Assembly (NCBI GenBank): GCA_020466095.1
Contig: CM035807.1
Span: forward strand, 51,984,752 to 52,048,751
DNA: 64,000 nucleotides
DNA from: Chlorops oryzae
Lineage: Eukaryota > Arthropoda > Insecta > Diptera > Chloropidae
Reading direction: 5' to 3'
The translations under genes were made by a program, and so were the position numbers. This document shows positions 56,706 through 64,000 of the stretch, piece after piece. How positions within the stretch are numbered: position 1 is the stretch's first letter; each line of letters opens with the position of its first letter. Under the pieces are notes generated by a model, which was given only the letters and a program-made list of their open reading frames with translations, made no database searches and had not been told where the DNA came from.

Positions 56706-59700
56706 ATGCTGGAAATGTGGACAGAAGGGGCATGCCCGCAGAGACTGCACGAATGCTCCCTATCTTTTCTGTTGGGTGTGTGGTACACGAGGCGTACGTA
56801 CTATCGACTGCTGCAAATCGGGAAACGGGGGCGGTCGCCCGCACAGCCGAGGCCAGCGAAGCGACCAAAGACCGGCCTCCCTTTCGACAACAAACTAGGA
56901 CTACTGACATCAGACAGTCGTCATATACAAGCAACTATATACATTGATGGCCACTTAGCGACGGCGGTAATCGATACCGGTGCGACCCGAAGTTTCATCC
57001 AGTCTTCCATGGCAGACCTCCTACGCACGCCGGAGAACTCAACCCCCGCAAACGTCGCCGTGCGACTCGCAGACAAATCCCCGACTAGAGTGAAAGAGGC
57101 CCTGCAAGTTCGAGTCACGCTTGGCGACAGGACCACCCAGATTAAAATTCTGGTCATGCCAGAAGCCATGGACGAAATAATTCTGGGAATGGACTTCCTC
57201 TCGGCGGTGGGTACAACACTTGTGGTGGGAACTCAACGGTTGTGCTTAGAAACCAGACGTACCGTACCACATGAACAACTTGGAAGAATGGAACTAGAAA
57301 GCAGCGCGGCAAAGGTGGAATCGGTCGAAGAATTCCTACAGTTCGAACTGGACCAGTTTAAGCAGTTGCCGAGTGTCTCGACGATAGCGACTCACAGAAT
57401 TTTTATGAAGGACGAACAACCTCTGAAGCAACGGTATTATACCTACAACCCCGCCAAACAAAAGATTATCAACGAAGAAATTGACGAACTACTCAACAAA
57501 GGCTGCATCGAACCATCGAAGAGTCCGTATAGTTCTCCCGTCGTCTTAGTACCGAAGAAGACTGGATCGTGGAGGCTCTGTATCGACTTCAGAAAGATAA
57601 ATGCGCACTCAGTCCCAGACGCCTACCCACTCCCTCGGATACAGCACATCCTCGATCGGCTGCGTAACGCGAAATTTATCTCAACACTGGATCTTAAAAA
57701 CGGATACTGGCAGATTCCGATGGAGGCCGAAAGTAAAAAGTATACGGCGTTTACCGTACCAGGTCGTGGCCTTTTCCAGTGGCGAGTCATGCCATTTGGG
57801 TTGCACTCGGCTCCCGCCACATTCCAAAGAGCATTGGATACCGTCATCGGGCCAGAACTGGACTCCTTTGCGTTTGCCTTATTGGACGATATAGTCGTTA
57901 TCGGTACATCGCTTGAAGACTATATGCGGAATCTCAAAGAAGTGTTCAGGCGCCTGCGTGAAGCCAATCTTCGCCTGAATATCGACAAATGCGCGTTCTT
58001 CCAGAAGGAGCTGAAGTATTTGGGGCACGTCGTCTGCGAGGAGGGTATCCATACGGATCCCGAAAAGGTGGAAGCCATTCGAGCACTCAGTCCACCGAAG
58101 AACGTCCGCGAGGTCCGGCAGTACTTAGGGATAGCTTCGTGGTATCGTCGCTTTGTACCGAACTTTTCAACCGTAGTACAACCGTTAACCACTTTGCTCA
58201 AAAAAGGTAAAAAGTGGCAGTGGTGCGTGGAGCAACAGCAGGCTTTTGAAACCCTGAAAACGAATCTCACCGAGGCTCCAGTGCTGACCTGCCCCAATTT
58301 TGAGGAAAAATTTTATCTACAGACGGATGCGAGCGATTATGGATTAGGCGCTGTGCTAACGCAATTTCCCGGAGGACAAGAGAAGGTCATCGCTTACGCC
58401 AGCCGCGGCCTCAACCCAGCAGAAAGGAACTATTCTCCCACGGAAAAGGAATGCCTGGCGATTGTCTGGGCGATCAGGAAGATGAGGGCCTATCTAGAAG
58501 GCTATCATTTCGTTGTTATCACCGACCACCTCGCTTTGAAATGGCTAAACTCCATCGAAAGTCCGTCTGGCCGAATCGCAAGGTGGGCCCTCGAACTGCA
58601 GCAATACCAGTTTGAGGTGCAGTATCGAAAAGGTAGGCTTAATGTCGTGGCTGACACACTTTCGCGCCAACCACTCGAATTCCTTGGCTCTACGACTACG
58701 GAAGACGTCCAAGACTGCCCTTGGATACAGCGGCAGAAGGAGAGGGTACAAAACTTTCCCGAGAAGTACCCCGAATATTGTGTCGTAGAAGAAAACTTGT
58801 ACCGACGTGAACCGACGCTGGAAGACAATGGGACAACGTCTCCGTGGAAATTTTGCGTTCCAGAACCTCAGAGGGCACGCGTGCTCCGGGAAAATCATGA
58901 CGATGCGACCGCGGGACATCTAGGCATACAGAAAACCATAGCTAGGATCCGGATGCATTACTATTGGCCGGGTATGTACCGCGACATTCGACGATACGTA
59001 CGATGTTGTCAAAGCTGCCAACGTTACAAACCAAGCCAGCAGGCTCCGTCGGGGAAGATGCACACGATCCAGTCGGAAGGCCCATGGGATGTAGTGAGCG
59101 CGGACTTCATTGGCCCGTTACCACGTTCACGCAAAGGCCACAACATCCTTCTCGTGTTTTGCGACAAGTTCACGAAATGGACGGAGCGGGTACCGCTGAG
59201 AAGGGCAACCTCCGAAACGCTCATACAGGCGCTACGTGACCGGATCCTATCCCGCTTTGGAACTCCACGAATTTTCATCAGCGACAACGGGAAACAATTC
59301 GTGAGTAAGGTCTTTAGAGAGGTATTGCAGGCTTGGGGTATTGAGCACCGTCTGACAGCGCCGTATACCCCGCAGGAGAACCCGACCGAGCGAACGAACC
59401 GTGTGGTGAAGACAATGATCTCTCAGCTCGCGGACAGCGATCAACAACAATGGGATGCTCATTTACCCGAAGTAATGCTAGCACTGAACAGCAGCGTGGC
59501 AAGCTCCACCGGGTATAGCCCCGCTTATCTATGTCAGGCACGGGAATTGAGGCTCCCTAGAACCCTATTCGACGAAAAAGGGTGGCAATCGACGAAACCC
59601 CCATGACTCCGGACGAACGCACTAGTCATCTGGCGGAGGTCTTTGGTGAAGTCAAAGACAACCTCGCAGCAGCGCAGCAAACACAGGCCAAACACTACGA

Positions 59701-59959
59701 TCTAAGGCGAAGGGCCTGGAAACCACGTATTGGCGACCTGGTATTGGCCAAAGTACACCAGCTCTCGAACGCGGCAGAGCGGTTCAATGCAAAGCTTGGT
59801 CCCCGATATGAAGGACCTTACCGGGTGAAGTCGTTCCCATCACCAGTCATAGCTCAACTTCAATTGGAAGGATCCACCAAGACCCGAAGGGCACACATCG
59901 GCGAACTTAAGGCATACCACGGTGTATCCGATGACCCTGGCGAGAATTTAAAGGCTTAA
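56706..59959 (+). pseudogene. Pol of element F (protease, RT, RNase H, integrase)
   Basis: Reached by a -1 shift at 56820. Protease VIDTGATRSFI (56967). RT: WRLCIDFRKINAH, ISTLDLKNGYWQIPM, and the active site FALLDDIVVI (57873), where the usual Tyr of YXDD is Leu. RNase H: YLQTDASDYGLGAVL (58315) and VVITDHLALKWL. Integrase: HDDATAGHLG...CCQSCQRY zinc-binding (58895-59030), then catalytic SADFIGPL, ISDNGKQF and PQENPTERTN (D-D-E). The 966-codon frame ends at 59606. An extra base in AAAAAGGG near 59578 shifts the frame, and the integrase C-terminus continues in another frame to 59959, with a GPY/F motif YEGPYRV (59809). Polyprotein processed in the particle; defective in this copy. Confidence 0.9.
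56820..56826 (+). promoter_or_regulatory. Programmed -1 frameshift heptamer G GGA AAC
   Basis: GGGAAAC lies in the gag frame exactly as X XXY YYZ (codons GGA and AAC at 56821 and 56824). After a -1 slip the reading enters the pol frame (IGKRGRSPAQ). It lies in the gag/pol overlap, 24 codons before the gag stop. It is followed at once by a GC-rich stretch in which GGGC and GCCC (56829-56840) can pair. Confidence 0.8.
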
Positions 59960-60060
59960 GCTTTCGCATGCATTCCCTCGGAAATAAATATCTCTTATGT
60001 GTCATGTCATGTTGTCGTAGTCTAGAAATTTGTACCATTTCGTACCGCTGTTGCACCGAG

Positions 60061-60082
60061 CTGATTATGTCTCCTTTTATAG
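60061..60082 (+). promoter_or_regulatory. Candidate splice acceptor before ORF3
   Basis: CTGAT (branch-like) at 60061, then TGTCTCCTTTTATAG ending at 60082, ten bases before the ORF3 ATG. By analogy with env of errantiviruses, ORF3 could be made from a spliced RNA. The donor was not identified. Confidence 0.4.
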
Positions 60083-60091
60083 AGCCCCCAG

Positions 60092-60994
60092 ATGCCGCGG
60101 CGACCACGCTCTGAACCGGACGAGCAGGCTGATAGGGGAAGGCCCCCGAAGAACACACGCATTGATCCCGAGGTCATCATAATCTCGGACGCTAGCTCAG
60201 AGTCGAGCGAAAGCAGCGGTGAAGCCTTTCTACGACGCATTTCGGTGTCTGCGTCACCTCGACTCGAACAAGGGTCGGACCAAGAGGCGGTGGAATGTAT
60301 TGCGTCATCGGGCGAGAGCTCGACCTACGAAGAGATCTCACTATCCGGCGAATCTAGTGAGGCAAACAGTCGTGGAGCAATAAGTGACCCCGAATACGTA
60401 GAGCCGGCCCGATTTGTGCTCCGAAAACAGAGCACGATTAACACCGTCGTCCTAGACCGCACTCCAGACCAAATCGTTCGGGCTGAAGTGAGTATCACCC
60501 ACACCTACACCGTCACCGACGAAGCGTGGACACCTACTGACGGATTCCCAACCGGCTCGAGCGCTCCAGTAGTGCCTTATTCCGCAAACCGGGTGCAAGA
60601 ATGGGCGGACAACGTCGAAAACAGAGCCCCGTCGAGAGGGACTGATAACGAAGCCTCCTCCGTAAGCCCAATCGATATGGACCCTTCGGAATGGGAGCAG
60701 GACCTGGAAGACACGGTCGACGATCTATTTGGGTCACCTGCAGAAATCGAGTCCTTTTTGGAACAATTCTGGGCAGATCCGGAAAACCGCGTGGCCGAGG
60801 CAACCGCGAGCACGCCAGACACTCCAGAGTTGAATCTAGACCACGTGCCACAACCGATCCGCGACGAATTCCGGGAGATCCAGTCGCGCTGGACGCCCGG
60901 ACAAAGAATCCGATGTCCAGGTTGGATGGGTGAGGAGCGCTATTTCCTTACCATCTCCGCCCAGGGCAAAGTCAAAATAAGTCGCGCAAAGTAA
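60092..60994 (+). CDS. ORF3 of element F, acidic protein of unknown function
   Basis: 300 codons, unbroken, between pol and the polypurine tract, where other elements may have env. No signal peptide, Cys pattern or TM helix, so it is not an envelope protein. Visible: a basic N-terminus with an AT-hook-like core (DRGRPPK, residues 14-20); a SUMO-interaction-like motif PEVIIISDASSESSES (27-41); Ser/Glu-rich low complexity (33-95); an acidic, Trp/Phe-containing segment EWEQDLEDTVDDLFG (about 200-214); and a compact C-terminus (WTPGQRIRCPGWMGEERYF). Its openness in a copy with damaged gag and pol suggests it is a real gene. Start chosen as the first ATG after the candidate acceptor. A nuclear or chromatin role is inference; I do not recognise a homologue. 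Confidence 0.7.
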   Translation: MPRRPRSEPDEQADRGRPPKNTRIDPEVIIISDASSESSESSGEAFLRRISVSASPRLEQGSDQEAVECIASSGESSTYEEISLSGESSEANSRGAISDPEYVEPARFVLRKQSTINTVVLDRTPDQIVRAEVSITHTYTVTDEAWTPTDGFPTGSSAPVVPYSANRVQEWADNVENRAPSRGTDNEASSVSPIDMDPSEWEQDLEDTVDDLFGSPAEIESFLEQFWADPENRVAEATASTPDTPELNLDHVPQPIRDEFREIQSRWTPGQRIRCPGWMGEERYFLTISAQGKVKISRAK

Positions 60995-61003
60995 AGGGGG
61001 GGT
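60994..61003 (+). other. Polypurine tract of element F
   Basis: AAAGGGGGGG immediately before the 3' LTR and overlapping the end of the ORF3 stop codon region. Confidence 0.85.
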
Positions 61004-62979
61004 GTGATGACTCACATATTATTGATTAACGCGGGGTTGCAGTTTTTCGTTTAATTATGTTTTTCCTTGGTTTAATAAATGTTTAACCTCTAAAATGTGC
61101 AATCGTGTGGACGTCGACAATGCACCGTGGGACGCACCTCTAAAATACGCCAGGCAAAGTGATCGATATCAGCTGAAGGAATTATCGGACAATACATCGA
61201 ACTAAGGAACTCATCGCTAGCTCGAAAAAGAGGATAAAAGCGCGAGCCGCGCAGAAATCGCTCTCTTTTCCCAGTGATCTCCACGAAGTGAACAACGCAA
61301 GAAGGAAGACGCAACATTCGCATCTAACGAGAAGTTTGAGTCCACGTGTTGAAGATAGCAACGCCAACCGATAAGACATTTCGGAACGTTTTGAAACGTA
61401 TGTAAGTATACTTGGTACACAGTATACGTGGGTAAGCATTTCGCCGAAACGTAAATAGTGACGATCGTAGTTAGTGGTCGTGTCTGAAGGGGAATAGTGT
61501 TGAAATTGTCGTGCGTAACTCAGTGAGCGTGTCCGTGTGGATTAAGCGTTTGTACCTGTTCCACACATCCACGTTTCCCTGTCGTTGCCGTGACCCATTG
61601 CTCACGCACGTGTGGATTAAGCGTTTGTACCTGTTCCACGCGTGCATGCGTCAACTTTCTCGACGGACATTTCACGGACATTTATTCTTCATACGAGTGC
61701 ATTCTAGGTCGGACGAACGTACGGCGTTCGAGTACGGTTGGAATTGTCGTGCGTAACTCAGTGAGCGTGTCCGTGTGGATTAAGCGTTTGTACCTGTTCC
61801 ACACATCCACGTTTCCCTGTCGTTGCCGTGACCCATTGCTCACGCACGTGTGGATTAAGCGTTTGTACCTGTTCCACGCGTGCATGCGTCAACTTTCTCG
61901 ACGGACATTTCACGTACCTTTATTCTTCATACGAGTGCATTCTAGGTCGGACGAACGTACGGCGGTTCGAGTACGGTTGGAATTGTCGTGCGTAACTCAG
62001 TGAGCGTGTCCGTGTGGATTAAGCGTTTGTACCTGTTCCCCACATCCACGTTTCCCTGTCGTTGCCGTGACCCATTGCTCACGCACGTGTGGATTAAGCG
62101 TTTGTACCTGTTCCACGCGTGCATGCGTCAACTTTCTCGACGGACATTTCACGGACCTTTATTCTTCATACGAGTGCATTCTAGGTCGGACGAACGTACG
62201 GCGGTTCGAGTACGGTTGGAATTGTCGTGCGTAACTCAGTGAGCGTGTCCGTGTGGATTAAGCGTTTGTACCTGTTCCACACATCCACGTTTCCCTGTCG
62301 TTGCCGTGACCCATTGCTCACGCACGTGTGGATTAAGCGTTTGTACCTGTTCCACGCGTGCATGCGTCAACTTTCTCGACGGACATTTCACGGACCTTTA
62401 TTCTTCATACGAGTGCATTCTAGGTCGGACGAACGTACGGCGGTTCGAGTACGGTTGGAATTGTCGTGCGTAACTCAGTGAGCGTGTCTGTGTGGATTAA
62501 GCGTTTGTACCTGTTCCACACATCCACGTTTCCCTGTCGTTGCCGTGACCCATTGCTCACGCACGTGTGGATTAAGCGTTTGTACCTGTTCTACGCGTGC
62601 GTGCGTCAAATTCTGGGCAGACATTCGGCCGAGGTTTAACTCTAATAATACGGTGGAGTTCTGGAGGGACGTTAGGCGGTAGTTTATACCGACACCTCGC
62701 TACACACTGAGACGACGTCGTTGCGCCGTACACCTACGCTGAGAGAACATCATGATCGCTGGAGCCCAACACCTGCACTCAGCGACGGGCAGTAATACAC
62801 CTATTTGATTGTAATTTATTTTGGGACGGCCTTAAAGAAGCCGGTCCCTCTCTTTTAATAAACATCTTTTCTTACACGTCTAGTTTGTGTGTCTCCTTCA
62901 AATATAAATTTTTGTAAGGGACTGGAGTCTGGTTACTCGGCTAAGTAAATACCCCGGCTACGAAAAAGAGTTCATTACA
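61004..62979 (+). repeat. 3' LTR of element F, 1,976 bp
   Basis: Partner of 53672-55647. It lacks one T near position 19 and gains one base in unit 2 of the array, so the lengths agree. AATAAA at 62857. Confidence 0.93.
61504..62600 (+). repeat. Tandem array of 238-239-bp units in the 3' LTR
   Basis: Five units as in the 5' LTR, but with a different order of variants: only unit 1 has the GGCGTTCG form, TTCCCCACATCC is in unit 3 (unit 4 in the other LTR), and unit 2 has CACGTACCTTT. Confidence 0.95.
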
Positions 62980-63193
62980 AGTTTTTTTTCAAAATGGCTT
63001 TTAAATAAAACAGTCACAAACAAATAACACCTGCCCCGAAATTTCTTTTTATTTGGATTTTTAACATAACCGGTTAGCCGGTTTTTAGTTAAATTTTATT
63101 TGCTCAACCGGTTTTTTTAATATCCTTAAATATCGGGTTATTCGAAAACCGGTTACAGGAAAATGTCGAATAATCAATCACCCTAGTATTGAG

Positions 63194-64000
63194 AGCAAAT
63201 GTCAAACTCTATCATCGTGTTGTTGGTCCAGATTGAAATTGAAATGAGATGAAAAAGCTCAAAGCGCTCATGACTGACTAAGGGTAAAGTTATGCTGAAT
63301 TAAGGATGACCAATGTCCCGACTTCCACATTTCGGTTTGGTTGTTTCCATTTATGTCTCTGTTGAAGCCCTGATAGGTAATCGCAGCTCCATCTCTTCCA
63401 AAATTGTCCTTTAATATATGACACTTGTTCCCATCCTGTTAGTTAATTGGGTTGCTGTGTACTGCTTGTATGTTCTGGCATTGACGTGAGAGGTTGTCCG
63501 ATTAGGAACTGTCCTGGTGTAAGGGCGATAAGGTCATTAGGGTTGCTGGAAATTGGAGTAATAGGCCTCGAATTTAAGATGGCCTCAATTTCATGTATGA
63601 CCGTGTTTAATTCCTCAACGGTCAATGAAGTGGCCTCAACACTTCTAATTAGTAGATGTTTTGCCGATTTCACAGCAGCCTCCCAGAGGCCTCCAAAATG
63701 CGGTGCTCGAGGTGGTATAAAACTGAAATTTATTCCAGAGCTGCTGCACTGTTGCCCAATGCTTTTTTGTGGCTTGTATGAGTATATTATGTCCTTGAGT
63801 TCCGGTAATCGATTTCTTGCACCCACAAAATTTGTAGCATTGTCGCAATATAAATTTTCGCAGGTACCCCGTTTTGCAATGAATCGTTTCAATGATCCGA
63901 TGAATGCTTCCGTTGTTAGATCACCTACGAGCTCCAAGTGTACTGCTTTGGTTGCAAAGCAGCGCTTGAGGCCCGCAGTGTCTATTCTTAATATGCATTT
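63194..64000 (-). pseudogene. BEL/Pao J: integrase, partial
   Basis: The minus-strand frame, open from the window edge, contains [40 protein letters not shown] and [18 protein letters not shown] (integrase core, second Asp in CDNATNF), then [21 protein letters not shown] at 63443 stops it, but the same frame continues with QVSYIKGQFWKRWSCDYLSG and WKQPNRNVEVGTLVIL, the usual end of BEL integrase. It then reaches the hAT-like insertion. The first catalytic Asp lies near the window edge ([10 protein letters not shown]). Inactive copy. Confidence 0.85.

Larger units (their letters stand above)
55648..56898 (+). pseudogene. Gag of element F (SAP-like, retrotransposon gag, CCHC)
   Basis: The ATG at 55648 is the base after the LTR plus the first two bases of the primer-binding site. 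The first 56 codons end at a TAA (55816-55818) at a position that is Tyr in element A; the frame is then open to 56898. Around the stop is a SAP-like segment (VRKEDLILICEEFGL, then GTVEKLRQRL), a DNA-binding fold unusual in Gag. Next is the retrotransposon-gag region (AVIDQVRKWAVKFDG, LDFLERVEELAEAYDI, KALMWYRSCDRF, FTDYAIALRHLMKL), then a CCHC knuckle CWKCGQKGHARRDC (56707) and CWVCGTRG. The end overlaps pol, with a -1 frameshift signal at 56820. Structural particle protein. Only the one stop damages it. Confidence 0.88.
53672..62979 (+). mobile_element. Element F: Ty3/gypsy-group LTR element with an extra ORF3
   Basis: 9,308 bp. LTRs 53672-55647 and 61004-62979, each 1,976 bp; target duplication AGTT (53668-53671 and 62980-62983). 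Plus-strand order: LTR, primer-binding site, gag, pol in the -1 frame, ORF3, polypurine tract, LTR. The LTRs differ at few positions, so insertion is fairly recent, but gag carries a stop and pol a frameshift. Confidence 0.94.
52584..63185. mobile_element. Non-autonomous hAT-like element, split by element F
   Basis: Terminal inverted repeats TAGGGTGATTGATT at 52584-52597 and AATCAATCACCCTA at 63172-63185. The flanking 8-bp duplications are GTATTAAG (52576-52583) and GTATTGAG (63186-63193), one mismatch. Both ends carry many short AACCGGTTTTT-type subterminal motifs, as in hAT elements. Without element F and its 4-bp duplication it is about 1.29 kb. No transposase was recognised inside. Confidence 0.8.
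51379..64000 (-). mobile_element. BEL/Pao element J (roo-like), 3' part; continues past the window
   Basis: Minus orientation: integrase (64000-63194), env-like gene (52539 to about 51860), polypurine tract and 3' LTR (51765-51379). The middle is split by the hAT-like element (52584-63185), which carries element F. The 5' half lies beyond 64000. Confidence 0.75.

Noticed and set aside
60534..60851. Antisense ORFs over ORF3 of element F
   Set aside because: Shadows caused by the GC-rich, stop-poor sequence of ORF3 in other frames.

Overview
The window looks like insect nuclear DNA, most likely from a brachyceran fly. One host gene is recognisable: the plus-strand Rabconnectin-3A / DmX-like gene (RAVE complex, V-ATPase regulation), as two intact exons (643-840 and 891-4780) joined by a 50-nt intron. 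A good donor (GTGAGT) follows at 4781, and no further exon is visible, so 4781-64000 may be one very large, transposon-filled intron. I see no tRNA, rRNA or CRISPR features.

Region by region. 4.8-7.1 kb: AT-rich intron with a (TA)n tract and two inverted-repeat structures. 7.2-8.5 kb: broken copy of an uncharacterised multicopy arthropod gene family. 8.8-11.0 kb: 5' part of an LTR element (A: LTR plus SAP-containing Gag). 11.1-13.5 kb: two fused partial ORF1 copies of a Jockey-like non-LTR element (C, B). 13.7-14.4 kb: hAT transposase remnant. 14.7-17.4 kb: very degraded non-LTR element. 17.4-23.1 kb: Jockey-like copy D, split by a structurally intact LTR element (18125-22725) with a full gag-pol ORF. 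24.3-25.0 kb: mariner relic. 25.4-39.3 kb: an old gypsy-type pol (H) broken into pieces by a TIR element (25782-33143, which contains a LOA-type non-LTR element) and by a deleted BEL/Pao element (I). 39.7-51.3 kb: Jockey-like copy E, split by a Gag-only LTR element (G, 43945-50848). 51.4-64.0 kb: a BEL/Pao element (J) with an env-like remnant and an integrase running off the window. J is split by a non-autonomous hAT-like element (52584-63185), which is itself split by a 9.3-kb LTR element (F, 53672-62979), the only sizeable element in the same orientation as the host gene.

Element F is the most distinctive object. It has 1,976-bp LTRs with a tandem array of ~239-bp units, a Lys-type primer-binding site that contains the Gag start codon, a SAP-like N-terminus in Gag, a textbook -1 frameshift heptamer (GGGAAAC) in the gag/pol overlap, and an extra 300-aa ORF after pol. 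That ORF has an AT-hook-like and a SUMO-interaction-like motif and no resemblance to an envelope protein. Its partial relative A shares the primer-binding-site/start overlap and the SAP-like region. Nearly all other elements lie antisense to the host gene, as expected if they sit in an intron.
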